A stretch of DNA of 64,000 bases from Camellia lanceoleosa. Its lineage: Eukaryota; Streptophyta; Magnoliopsida; Ericales; Theaceae. The position numbers and the translations under genes were made by a program. Location: NCBI GenBank assembly GCA_025200525.1, contig CM045761.1, positions 206,171,870 to 206,235,869 on the forward strand, written 5' to 3'. The notes beneath the pieces are model-generated. The model saw only the letters and a list, made by a program, of their open reading frames with translations. It ran no database searches and had not been told where the DNA came from. Of this stretch, positions 46,289-58,225 are shown piece after piece (position 1 is the stretch's first letter; each line of letters opens with the position of its first letter).

Positions 46289-46980
46289 ATTGAAGTAGTG
46301 TTTTGTTTTGTCTTTGTATACACATTGTAACTTTGTTTTTTTTTTTTTTTTTTTGAAGTATTGTAGTGGACTGATGTACATATTTCTGAATAAATAAAAT
46401 TTCCTTTGAGTTTCTATGATTCGATTGTGTTTGCTTATGTATAAGTCATACAAAGGTATCATAAAAATCCAATGTTGAGTAAAGTTAAAAGCTCCTTTAT
46501 GCATGGTGAGACCGGATTTGTATAAAAACTTAAAGGGGGAGTGGGGCTGAATTAGATAGAAACTTAATGCAGAGCAAAATTGGAGTTGTATGAAAATTCA
46601 GTGAAGTTCAAAGTAATGTTGAAATAGGACTTGTATAAGAGTTCAATGCAAAGTAAAGTAAAGGACTCCATAATGTAGAGTAAAGTTGGACTTGGATAAA
46701 TCATCAATGCAAAGTATGACATGGGACTTGTATAAAAATTCACGCTGGATGGTGGAGGAAATAATCTGATTAGTAAATGAAACATGTGAGAACATCTTTG
46801 GATTTTAACTAAGTAAAGGGTGGTGTAAAAAATTTTGATCTGGAATCATGACTGTCAAAAAAAAGTAAGGAACTCCTTAATGCGCAATGTAGATCTTATT
46901 AAGGATATAATTATGGAGTGTCACTGATGGTGAAGTGAGGTTGTAGGTAGGGCATTCTGGACCTGCACTGGTGGCATTCA
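46289..46980. other. Spacer between antisense ORF and minisatellite
   Basis: AT-rich, with a poly(T) run at 46338-46354. Loosely repeated words such as GTATAAAAATTCA and AATGCAAAGTA recur between 46500 and 46760. No coding content. Confidence 0.5.
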
Positions 46981-46984
46981 GTCT

Positions 46985-47695
46985 AGTTGAGTCGTTTGGA
47001 GCGCTCGGTCATGGCTGAGGGCTCTGGTAGTGCTCAGTCTGGCTGAGGCTTTTGAAGTGCTCGGTCATGGCTGAGGGCTTTGGAAGTGCTCAGTCTGGCT
47101 GAGGCTTTCGAAGTGCTTAGTCTGGCTGAGGCTTTGGAAGTGCTCAGTCTGGCTGAGGCTTTGGAAGTGCTCAATCTGGCTGAGGCTTTGGGAGTGCTCG
47201 GTTTGGCCGAGGCTTTTGAACTGCTCAGTCTGGCCGAGGGCTTTTGGAGTGCTCAGTCATGGTGGAGGGCTTTGGAAGTGCTCATCTGGGCCGAGGCTGA
47301 ACCCGCCACCTGGGCCGAGGCTTTTGAAGTGCGATCTGGCCGAGGCTTTGAAGTTTCGGCCTGGCTGAGGCTTTGGAAGTGCTTGGTCTGGCCGAGGCTT
47401 TTGAAGTGCTCAGTCTGGCTGAGGCTTTGGAAGTGCTCAGTCTGGCTGAGGCTTTGGAAGTGCTCGGTCTGGCCGAGGCTTTTGAAGTGCTCGGTCTGGC
47501 CGAGGCTTTTGGTGCTCAGTCTGGCTGAGGCTTTTTAAATGCTCGGTCTGGCCGAGGCTTTTGAAGTGCTCGGTCTGGTCGAGGCTTTTGAAGTGCTCGG
47601 TCTGGCCGAGGCTTTTGGTGCTCAGTCTGGCTGAGACTTTTTAAATGCTCGGTCTGGCCGAGGCTTTTGGTGCTTAGTTTGGCTGAGGCTTCGAG
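46985..47695. repeat. 27-30-bp minisatellite in Tat 3' region
   Basis: About 25 copies of GAGGCTTTGGAAGTGCTCAG(TCTGGCT) with point changes and a few longer units. Because 27 is divisible by three, long repeat-encoded frames appear (EVLSLAEAL on +), but nothing suggests they are genes. It sits between the pol stop and the antisense ORF end. Confidence 0.9.
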
Positions 47696-47839
47696 TAAGT
47701 GCTGCAAGTGAAAATGTTATTGAGGCGAAAGGGGTAGCTGGGAGACAAAATTGTTGTCATGAGGAATGTAGTCCAATGATCAAAATTTATATTACGTCAA
47801 AAAGAAAGTGCAACAATTGAGTGATACAAAAGCAATAGC

Positions 47840-48898
47840 TTATTGAAAGTAGCATTTCAAGTGTTCAGCGTTCCATGGGTGGGGAAGGTCGCAACCCTCC
47901 ATGTCTTGAAGTCGGTAAGTGCCTGGACGCGGTCTGGCTTTCACAGTATAAGGTCCCTCCCATTTGGTTGCCAATTTGCCCTCAATCGGATTCTTGGTGG
48001 CAAGGGTTGCTTCTCTTAACACTAAGTCCCCCACAGCAAATTTCCTTGGTCGAACCTTGCGGTTGTAATGTGTTCTCATTTTTTGTTGGTATGAGGCTAG
48101 TCTGACCGCAGTGGTCTTCCTGAGTTCTTCAATCAGGTCTAGGTCCGCTCGACGGAGCTCTTCAGTCAATGTTGGATCCGGATGTAGAACCCTGGGGGTT
48201 GGCCGACCGACTTCCACTGGGATAACCGCCTCAGCGCCGTATGTTAGGCGGAAGGGGGTTTCCCCGGTAGGAGTCCGAGCTGTAGTTCGGTAGGCCCAGA
48301 GTACATTTGGTAGTTCCTCAGCCCAGAGTCCCTTAGCAACCTCCAGCTTAGCCTTGATGATCTTCAAAAGAGACCGATTGGTGACCTCAACTTGGCCATT
48401 GGCTTGGGGATGACCGGGGGAGGAGAAACATGGTTGGATCTGGAGGTCTGCATGAACTTTACGTATCTGGCGTTGTCGAATTGTTTGCCGTTGTTATGCG
48501 ACACGATGGCATGCCGAATTTGGACGATTGATTGCCGATGAATTTGGTTGTGTTCCGTTCGGTGATGGTGGCAAGGGTTACCGACCCACTTGGTAAAGTA
48601 ATCAATGGCAACAACCGCGAACTTGGTCTGGCCTCGGCCGGTGGGAAGTGGACCAATCAGGTCGATCCCCATTTAGCTTAACGGCACGAGTAATGTCCGA
48701 GCTGGGAGGAGCATGGGGATGTTGGCAAAGCGCTGGCACTAATCGCATTTGAGGACAAAATCAGTGGCATCTTGATTGAGAGTCGGCCAGAAATAGCCAG
48801 TACGGAGTATTTTGTGGGCCAAAGACCTGCCGCCCGAATGATTGCCACAAATTCCCTCATGGATTTCTTGCATTACATATGTTGCTTGGGTTGAGTTG
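47840..48898 (-). pseudogene. Tat pol C-terminal part: integrase
   Basis: Reading leftward from the insertion junction at 48898: the zinc-binding segment (MQEIHEGICGNHSGGRSLAH ... GYFWPTLNQDA ... KCD), then the core (MGIDLIGPLPTGRGQTKFAV, AIDYFTKWV; frameshifts around 48500). The conserved end follows (47840-48367): AKGLWAEELPNVLWAYRTTA, GETPFRLTYGAEAVIPVEV, then a C-terminal domain ending WNAEHLKCYFQ with its natural stop. Stops and frameshifts make it non-functional. Confidence 0.85.
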
Positions 48899-50891
48899 TG
48901 TAACGCCCTCAAAATAAAGACATTAAACCCATCAATGAAACATGCATCAACATAATAAAAGTCCATCATCATCTATTTAACTAAACAGTTCTGTACAAGA
49001 GTATTACATGTGAACAATAAAAGCGGGTGCCTTTAAGGCTTACAACTTTCCAAGTTAACACTTGGTTACAATCAAGAGAGCTCTAGCTCAATACACGTAA
49101 AGCCCTTGGCTTGAAGTTACATGTAACACATCAAAAGTAAATAGAAGTCAAAAAGTCCATCCGCCACTAGCCTCCCAAGCTAAGTCCTTGGAGGTGGTGC
49201 TACCAGACCAAAATCATATCCCCATAAAGGGTGAGCCACAGCCCAGTAGAAATATACTAAACCAATTATGAATAACGCCTAAAAGATTAACAGTTGATAG
49301 ATTGGTCAACACTTCCACATTCTTTCACAATTTACTACAATTCCAAGACATTCAAGTCTATATTTTCTTTCTTTCCATTTCAACATAGATAAACATATTA
49401 GTTATATCTATACAACCACAGATGAGCATACAAGCTACTTCACATTCCCAAGACAAGCACGTGAGCTGTATCTATATTTTTTTTCAAGACAAGCATATGA
49501 GCTGTGTCTCCGGAGTTCATCCCCTATCTTCTCCCAACACTATCCGGTTTAGAGGTACATCCCCCATCTTCCCCTAAACCGCGGAGTACATCCCCCATCT
49601 CCTCCTCTACATATAATGCATATAAACACATTGGTTCTATATACAATCAATCAATACAATTAATATATTCTACAAATCGTCAAGTTCCATGACACTTTCC
49701 GCAGATTAGTTTCAGTTTACTTAATCATCATGCATTGTCTACAACAAACACGACTATCCTCCACCGATAGCCCAAGGCAGTTATTTCTATACAGAAAATA
49801 AATGCACAATGGGTATATAATCAACATCTCAATTCCACAATTAATTATCCCAATTAATTAAACAATATAATTATAGCATTTTCCATAATTAACATTCAAC
49901 CCTAAAGGTTCCATTTTCATCAATGATTCCACATTAATCTCATTTCTATGTACTAAACATACATATTGGTTTATTTAAAACAAAACCCCAAACTTTTATA
50001 AAATTGCATAAAAGCCCCAAACTTTCTCAAAATTACACAACTACCCCAACACATCAAAATGTCAAAATTCAAAGACAGAATCCATAAAGAGGAGTAGGAT
50101 ATCCCTACCTCAAAGTTTAAGCCCAAAAGGAGATGAAACCCAAGAATCAAAGTGCTCCAAACACCGACTTTTTGATTAAATCGAAGCCCTCGACAACCTC
50201 TACCTTTTTAACAAAGCAAGAAGGGGAGGAAATGATCCTAGATAGATCAAACCTTAGAGAGAGTGTAAAGTTAGAGAGAGAGGCTCTCAGATTTTGAAGA
50301 TTTGGATGAAAAGTTATAAAAAATCTAACTTGAAACTTCATTGCCGTGACCGATATAAACAGGCTCGCTCGAAGCGAAGACTTGGTCGCCGAGCGACTGC
50401 ATACGTAAAACTCTAGCTCGAGCCAAGAAGGTCTCGCCGAGCCAACAACCCAAGCTCGCCGAGCGAAGAAAAGCTCGCTTCGAGCCAGAGCTCGACCTTC
50501 AAGTCTGCAGAATTAGACGACGCCGAGCGATAAACCGCCGCCGAGCGAAGATCGAACCAGATCGCTGGCGAAGAAAAGCTCGCTTCGAGCGAAATCATGG
50601 TGTTCAGTTCAAGAGACGCAATCGCCGCCGAAGCGAAGCCACTCGCTCGACCCACCAGACACAAAACTCAAAGCTCGCTCGGCGACCAACTCCTCGCCGG
50701 CGAAGGACAAAATTTTGGCAAAGAACCCTTGGTTCCCAAACACAACCAACCTGAAACAAACCTGCCCAACACATCCTATAACTCAAATACAATATATGAA
50801 AGGATGTAAACAAGACAACAATCCACTACCAACATCCACGGACACATGTCCGGATCACTATACAACAAGGGGTAAACCCAGGATCGCTATA
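48899..50891 (-). repeat. 3' LTR of nested gypsy element
   Basis: 1,993 bp. From about 49210 to 50330 it differs from its mate by only a handful of bases. From 50335 to 50700, a block crowded with CTCGAGC and CGCCGAGCGA words, it differs heavily, including many small indels. Confidence 0.93.
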
Positions 50892-51313
50892 ACCTCCCCC
50901 CCTTAAAGAATTTCGTCCCCGAAATTAAAGCAAGTTTTCGAAAACAGGTCTTCTCCATTTTAAACAATGTTACACTATAACATTCAACAATTCGACCTAT
51001 CACCGGTCACCCATTTCATTTAAAGAGGTATTTCATATATATAAATATTTCAAGTGCATCTATAACATGCATTTCTTGTTCCACTTTCCAACCATTCTCA
51101 ACATACATGGTTTCACAAATCATATCATAACAAAATTTCATGATACATCTCCAGTTCTATAATATAGCCAACACATGCAATATTATAATCAATTCTCACA
51201 TCAAGGCAAGTTTTACAATACTTCCTTAAATCAAAACATATACCATGTTTTACAACTTAAGACACATACAATGTTCTTAAAGTTCAACAAAATTACAAGT
51301 TCTCATTACGTGA

Positions 51314-52530
51314 CTACAAATCAACAAACAAGTCCGGATATTTCTCGCGGACTTCCAACTCACGTTCCCAAGTGGCTTCCTCCACCCCGTGATGTTTCCA
51401 CAAAACTTTAACCAAATGAATGGTCTTGCCACGCAGGACTTGATCCCGCCTATCCAAGATCCGAACCGGTCTCTCCTCATACGAGGCATCCTCATCTACC
51501 TCTAAATCGGTCCAATCCAACACGTGTGATGGATCTGGCTCATACTTCCGAAGCATACTCACATGAAACACGTCATGAACTCCAGACAACTGTGGCGGCA
51601 AAGCTAAACGGTAAGCAACCTCGCCAATCCTCTCAAGGGTCTCAAAAGGACCAATAAACCGAGGGGATAACTTTCCTCTCTTCACAAACCTCATCAATCC
51701 CCGCTTAGGTGATATCTTCAGAAAGACATGATCACCTATCTCAAACACCAACGGTCTCCTCCTAGGGTCAGCATAAGATTTCTGACGGCTGGTCAGAATA
51801 AGCCTCCTACGGATAAGCTCAACTTTCTCGCTGCCTCCTAACCAACTCCGACCCAACAAAGGTGTGTCACCCACCTCGCCCAACAAACCGAGAGACCTAC
51901 AAGGCGGCCATACAAGGCCTCAAACGGTGCCATACCGATGCTAGATCGATAATGTTGTTGTAGGCAACTCCACCAATGGCAAGTGCCTTTCCCACGCCCC
52001 ATCAAATCAAGGACACAACCTCAAGCATATCCTCAAGGATCTCAATAGTGCGCCGACCGCCTGGTCACCGAGGGTGATAAGTCAGATTAAAGGTCAACTT
52101 AGTGCCCAAAGCACTCGCAAACTCGCCACAACCTAGCAAGAAACGAGGATCTCTATTCGAGACGATCACATCGGGACCCCGCAATCTCACTATGTCCCGA
52201 ATATACAAGTCGGCAAGGTGATCTACCGAATCTCTCACGCGCATAGGAATGAAGTGTGCCGACTTAGTCAACCGGACTACAACCACCCAAATAGCATCAC
52301 TACCCCGGCCGAGTCCTTGGAAGACCCACAACGAAGTCCATGGTAACATGCTCCCACTTCCACTCGGCAATAGGCAAGGGTTGCAACAAACCCGCTGGCC
52401 TCTGATGCTCGGCCTTCACTTGCTGACAAGTAAGGCACTTAGACACGAAGACTGCCACATCTCTCTTCATGCCTCGCCACCAAAACTGGCGACTCAAATC
52501 CTGATACATCTTAGTACCTCCCGGAAGCAC
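51314..52530 (-). pseudogene. Gypsy integrase with chromodomain-like tail, broken
   Basis: Reading leftward: zinc-binding part (52300-52530; YQDLSRQFWWRGMKRDVAVF, CLTCQQVKAEHQRPAG), core (52065-52370; VVVRLTKSAHFIPMRV, DLYIRDIVRLRGPDVIVSNR) and C-terminal part (51314-51886). The last includes FEIGDHVFLKISPKRGLMRF, IGPFETLERIGEVAYRLALP, HDVFHVSMLRKYEPDPSHVL and a chromodomain-like VLWKHHGVEEATWERE. The invariant second Asp of the core reads Asn (codon 52155-52157). Frameshifts near 51900-52060 and 52300 separate the pieces. Confidence 0.9.
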
Positions 52531-53345
52531 CGCAAAGGCGCGAATGGTGAAACTCTCGAGTACCTCCTCCCAAGAAGACTCAAGACAAACAAACGGTCTC
52601 GGTATCTCACGCCAAGTCGGGATACACCGTCAAACCCTTCTCAACTTTCCCATCGAGATCTTCTCCGAGGGATTCTACCTCAAGGTCACCTCTCAGGCCT
52701 CTAACACCCGGTCACAAGTGTAGGTCACAAGAACAAAAAACAAGGTCAATTTCAACGGATTCACCTGAAGCAAATCAAACTCGCCAAGTGCCCCCAACAT
52801 CTCCCACTCTCGGGATGGCTACACAAGCTACATCACTAATGGATTTCCTACTAAGAGCGTCGGCCACAACATTGGCCTTCCTCGGGTGATAATGCAACTC
52901 AAGTCGTAATCCTCAATAAACTCCATCCACCTCCTCTCAAATTTAAGTCCTTCAGGAAAACAGATATTTCAGACTTTTATGATCCGAGAACACCTCGAAT
53001 CTCTCACCATAAAGGTAGTGCCTCCAGATTTTCAAGGCAAAGATCACGATCGCTAGCTCTAGGTCATGTAGGGTAATTCTTCTCGTATTTTCAACCGACG
53101 TGAGCCATAAGCTACCACTTTCCTTCCTGCATCAACACACAACCCAAACCCTCTTGTGAGGCATCACAATAGATCGATAACCCAACCCCTCCGGAATAAT
53201 CAAGACCGAGCGGTGGTCAATCTAACTTTCAACTCAAACGACTTTTCACAAGTCTCACTCCATACAAATTTGACTCCTTGAAGTCAACCTAGTCAACAGT
53301 GAAGCTAACTCGAGAAATCTTTCACAAACCGACGGTAGTACCCAG

Positions 53346-53759
53346 CTAATCCTTAAAATCATGGATCTCAAACACACTCTTAGGCTGTGCCCAATCTTGC
53401 ACTGCCTCAGTCTTGGATGTATCAACAGACACCCCTTCCCCGGATACCACATGGCCTAAGAACTTGACTTCTCCTAGCCAGAACTCACACTTCCCAAACT
53501 TGGCATACAACCTATGGACTCTAAGCAATTCAAGCACCATTCTCAAGTGTTCCTCGTGCTCTTCCTCTGAAGGTGAGTAGATAAGAATGTCATCCACAAA
53601 AACGACCACAAAACGATCCAAGAATTCCCGGAAGATCCGGTTCATCAAGTCCATAAAGACTGCCGGTGCATTGGTAAGCCCAAATGGCATCACCAGAAAC
53701 TCATAATGGCCATACCAGACGGAATGCCGTCTTGAATATCCTCCTCTCTCGACCCTCAA
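53346..53759 (-). pseudogene. Gypsy reverse transcriptase core, broken
   Basis: 137 codons with [20 protein letters not shown], the catalytic FVDDILIYS box, and [20 protein letters not shown]. Flanking RT and the RNase H region (52750-53345) are present only as frameshifted pieces. The catalytic Asp pair is intact. Confidence 0.9.
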
Positions 53760-54051
53760 CCGTGGTAACCCGATCTCAAATCTATCTTAGAGAAACAACG
53801 GAACCCTTCAACCGGTCAAACAAATCATCTATACGGGCATAGGGTATTTATTCTAATCAGTCCGATTTAACTTCCTAGAGTCGATACACAATCTCAAAGC
53901 ACCATCTTTCTTTTTGGCAAAGAGGGTGCTCCCCGGCGATACACTAGGCGAATGAAGCCTTTATCCAAAGCAATTCTTGAGCCGAACTTTCAACTCAATC
54001 AACTCTCTGGGCAAAACGATAAGGTGCCATAGAAATCGCGCCGGTTCCGCA

Positions 54052-54678
54052 CTAAATCAATAGAGAACTCGCTCTCTGAGGTGGCAAATCAACAAGATCC
54101 TCGGGAAAGACGTCCGAGTACTCACAAACTACCCTTGGCAACTCAATCTGGGTCTCATCACACTCACCATTCTTAAAGCTAGCAAGTAGACTACTAAGTT
54201 CATTCCGCCTTTGCGGACCGCACCCCTGTGGCACAACACTACCAACTTGGTCTCCTAAGAAATGGAAACACTCCCCGCTCACTATACAACAGGTGACCCT
54301 CTGGCGGTAGCAATCAATAACTGCCCGATATGACGATAACCAGTCCATACCTAAAATAACATCAAAGCCCTTTATGGGCATAACTACAAATGGAAACGGA
54401 AGTCGATGATCGTCGACCTCAATATCACAACCTCTACATCCTTGCTTCAAAATTAACTCACCCCCAATAGGTGACACAACGCAAATAGAAGATGCTAATA
54501 GTGCTAACTCCAATTCCAACACAGATGCAAATGCAACAGATACAAAAGAATGAGATGCACCCGTGTCAATCAACACTCTAGCAACCGAGTTGCAAAACAA
54601 AAAAGTACCTCTCACTACTGATGGAGCTGGTACATTAAATCTCAAGCAACAAAGATACACGCTCAGGGACTCGTCCAC
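54052..54678 (-). pseudogene. Gypsy aspartic protease region
   Basis: 208 codons containing the protease signature VARVLIDTGASHSFVS and the downstream PIKGFDVILGMDWLSSYRAV, typical of plant gypsy retropepsins. Frames break before and after it, and a gag/CCHC region is expected at 54700-54990. Confidence 0.88.
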
Positions 54679-54679
54679 C

Positions 54680-55842
54680 GCTCACCCCTAGGAGCATATG
54701 ATTGTAATCGACCGGGACGACGAAGCTCGGATTGGCCCTCGAGGCCTACACAGACCGGGTGAAATCCCTCACGCCTAGAACCAGACGCCTCAAGTGGCAC
54801 TCAACTGGGCAAGAACCTCTTCAGTGCCCAGTGTCCACATCGTAACAAGACAAGGGCTGCCCGCCAAACTCGACTCGTGGGTCTGGTCAAGAAGATGCCC
54901 TCGACCTCCGCTTCATGAAAGCAAGCGAAGCCTTGTGACGGTGGCCACACTTGTAAGTAAACTCTCCGATTGCCCTCCCGAGCTCGCACTCGTGACTTGG
55001 GAAAGTCGACTGAAACTCCACTCGAGATCGGCCGAGGGTTATAACCCTCTGTCTCCTACTATCACCCTATCCATCCCGACTCCTCTTGGAGCCTTTTCGC
55101 CCTTCCTCCTCTTCCTCAAGATCATAATCTCAAGATGGGCAAAGATCAACCAAATACCATAATCCCAAACATAGACCCCATTCTCAACTCGAGGCGCCTC
55201 AACTTCTTCTCAAACTCAATGCAACGGCGTTCCTCGACGCCACCAACTCAGTGCAAACTCGACAAACTAGTGAATAAGGCCTCAAACTCGCCATCGATGA
55301 ACGCCCCGCTTGAGTCGGCAGAATCGACCTCTCAACTTCTCTGAACAAATGGAGATAAGAACTTCTCTGAAAAGCGCCAACAAAAGCCTTCCAAGTCCCT
55401 CCTATATGACTCTTGGTGAACTTCCACCATCGACCAAGATCCCCTTTAGCCGAAAGATGCCAAGGTCACCTTCAAGATTTCGCCTTCGATGCCTAGCATC
55501 TCAAACGTCTTCGTTCTGCTCGAGCCATTCATCCGCCTTAAGCGGCTCTTTTGGATCACCCACAAATTCATCCGGATTAGACGGAAGAACTCCCTCTTCG
55601 AAAAGAAGGTCCCGATCATGACAACAACCGAGCTCGATTCTCACCGAGAATGCCTCTTGACTCAATGCCCTCGCTATCTCTGCCAGAGCGCCCATCTGGC
55701 TCGCCACATTGGCTCGACCAACCCCTTCCCGAGCCGCCGGAATCTCATCCCAGAAAGGCATATCCCGCCTCCTAGGCTTCGCCACGCTTCCACCTCTTCC
55801 TCGCCCCGACATCCTAATAAAGGTAACACGTAACGTTAGCAC
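54680..55842 (-). pseudogene. Gypsy gag, heavily frameshifted
   Basis: The N-terminus (55501-55842) contains MSGRGRGGSVAKPRRRD after an upstream in-frame Met, and then VGDPKEPLKADEWLEQNEDV, a gag-type retrotransposon-gag start. From 55500 to 54680 the frame changes repeatedly. A cysteine-rich stretch near 54840-54960 on the minus strand would be the zinc knuckle. Not functional as written. Confidence 0.75.
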
Positions 55843-56200
55843 ATTTATAAACGTGCGTAACTAAACACTTTCGCGCCCTAAAACATGGACCGCAATAATT
55901 CACTCACGTAAGCACATAAACACATAAGCACTTACGAATTTCATTCCCGATAATGATAGTCCCGAGGCGTTACAGAGTTCTGAGAAACGGCATTGATCAA
56001 GTGCCTTTCCAACAAGACTCCCAGAAACCCAAGGGTCCAATCAACATCTTAGAAATTAAATCCCATACCCAAATAATCACATAAGCATGTTATCTATTAA
56101 ACACATGGCATATGACACAACACTAAATCTCTATCAAGCGAGACAAACCCATTGTGATCCTAATCACTTCCCACGCACTCCAAAGTATTCAACCCTAGAC

Positions 56201-56213
56201 GCCTCGATACCAA
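56201..56213 (-). other. Primer-binding site of nested gypsy element
   Basis: On the minus strand TTGGTATCGAGGC follows the end of the 5' LTR after two bases. It closely resembles the initiator tRNA-Met complement TGGTATCAGAGC. Confidence 0.75.
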
Positions 56214-56215
56214 GT

Positions 56216-58225
56216 TGTAACGCCTCAAAATAAAGACATTAAACCCATCAATGAAACATGCATCAACATAATAAAAGTCCATCCTCATCTATTTAACTAA
56301 ATGATTCAGACAAGAGTATTATATGTGAACAATAAAAGCGGTGCCTTTAAGGCTTACAACTTTCCAAGTTAACACTTGGTTACAATCAAGAGAGCTCTAG
56401 CTCAATACACGTAAAGCCCTTGGCTTGAAGTTACATGTAACACATCAAAAGTAAATAGAAGTCAAAAAGTCCATCCGCCACTAGCCTCCCAAGCTAAGTC
56501 CTTGGAGGTGGCAGGCTACCTGTACCTGAAAATGATATCCCCATAAAGGGTGAGCCACAGCCCAGTAGAAATATACTAAACCAATTATGAATAACGCCTA
56601 AAAGATTAACAGTTGATAGATTGGTCAACACTTCCACATTCTTTCACAATTTACTACAATTCCAAGACATTCAAGTCTATATTTTCTTTCTTTCCATTTC
56701 AACATAGATAAACATATTAGTTATATCTATACAACCACAGATGAGCATACAAGCTACTTCACATTCCCAAGACAAGCACGTGAGCTGTATCTATATTTTT
56801 TTTCAAGACAAGCATATGAGCTGTGTCTCCGGAGTTCATCCCCTATCTTCTCCCAACACTATCCGGTTTAGAGGTACATCCCCCATCTTCCCCTAAACCG
56901 CGGAGTACATCCCCCATCTCCTCCTCTACATATAATGCATATAAACACATTGGTTCTATATACAATCAATCAATACAATTAATATATTCTACAAATCGTC
57001 AAGTTCCATGGCACTTTCCGCAGATTAGTTTCAGTTTACTTAATCATCATGCATTGTCTACAACAAACACGACTATCCTCCACCGATAGCCCAAGGCAGT
57101 TATTTCTATACAGAAAATAAATGCACAATGGGTATATAATCAACATCTCAATTCCATAATTAATTATCCCAATTAATTAAACAATATAATTATAGCATTT
57201 TCCATAATTAACATTCAACCCTAAAGGTTCCATTTTCATCAATGATTCCACATTAATCTCATTTCTATGTACTAAACATACATATTGGTTTATTTAAAAC
57301 AAAACCCCAAACTTTTATAAAATTGCATAAAAGCCCCAAACTTTCTCAAAATTACACAACTACCCCAACACATCAAAATGTCAAAATTCAAAGACAGAAT
57401 CCATAAAGAGGAGTAGGATATCCCTACCTCAAAGTTTAAGCCCAAAAGGAGATGAAACCCAAGAATCAAAGTGCTCCAAACACCGACTTTTTCAGATTAA
57501 ATCGAAGCCCTCGACAACCTCTACCTTTTTAACAAAGCAAGAAGGGGAGGAAATGATCCTAGATAGATCAAACCTTAGAGAGAGTGTAAAGTTAGAGAGA
57601 GAGGCTCTCAGATTTTGAAGATTTGGATGAAAAGTTATAAAAAATCTAACTTGAAACTCGCTGCTGTCATTGACCGATATAAACAGTTTCGCTCGAAGCG
57701 AAGACTTGGTCGCCGAGTTTCGGCGACACTGAAAACTCTAGCTCGAGCCAAGAAGGTCTCGCCGAGCCAACAACCCAAGCTTCGCCGAGTGAAGAAAAGC
57801 TCGCCGAGCCAGAGCTCGACCTTCAGTTCTGAATAGACGACGCCGAAGCGACAAACCGCCGCCGGCGAAGACCGAACCAGATCGCTCGAACGAAGAAAAG
57901 CTCGCTCGAGCCAGAAATCATGGTGTTCAGGTCCAGTACCAGACGCAATCGCTCGCTCGAGCGAAGCCACTCTGGCTCGACCCACCAGACACAAAACTCA
58001 AAGCTCGCTCGAGCGACTAACTCCTCGCTCGAGCGAAGGACAAAAATTTTGGACAGCAACCCTTGGTTCCCAAACACAACCAACCTGAAACAAACCTGCC
58101 CAACACATCCTATAACTCAAATACAATATATGAAAGGATGTAAACAAGACAACAATCCACTACCAACATCCACAGACACATGTCCGGATCACTATACAAC
58201 AAGGGGTAAACCCGGGATCGCTATA
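56216..58225 (-). repeat. 5' LTR of nested gypsy element
   Basis: 2,010 bp, mate of 48899-50891. It retains better palindromes (CGCTCGAGCG at about 57950, 58010 and 58027) than the other LTR. Confidence 0.93.

Larger units (their letters stand above)
48899..58225 (-). mobile_element. Ty3/gypsy element nested in Tat integrase
   Basis: A 9.33-kb insertion with two ~2-kb LTRs (48899-50891, 56216-58225) flanked by AGTTG (48894-48898, 58226-58230). The polypurine tract complement (ACCTCCCCCCCCTTAAAGA, 50892-50910) and a tRNA-Met-like primer site (complement of GCCTCGATACCA, 56201-56212) show minus orientation. Gag, protease, RT, RNase H region and integrase follow in gypsy order, and the integrase C-terminus is chromodomain-like, suggesting a chromovirus (Tekay/Del-like). 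On the minus strand the LTR starts TATAGCGATC and ends GGCGTTACA, i.e. TA...CA rather than TG...CA. Confidence 0.93.

Noticed and set aside
46985..47695. CRISPR-like regular repeat spacing
   Set aside because: Repeats are contiguous with no unique spacers, in a plant genome; it is a minisatellite.
47080..47707. 152-codon repeat-encoded frame (EVLSLAEAL units)
   Set aside because: A 27-bp tandem repeat is open by chance in one frame. It lies in the untranslated region of a Tat element and lacks surroundings of a gene.
49504..57089. Identical small frames at 49504 and 56823 (MSPEFIPYLLPTLSG...)
   Set aside because: They are the same position in two LTRs; conservation reflects LTR identity, not coding.
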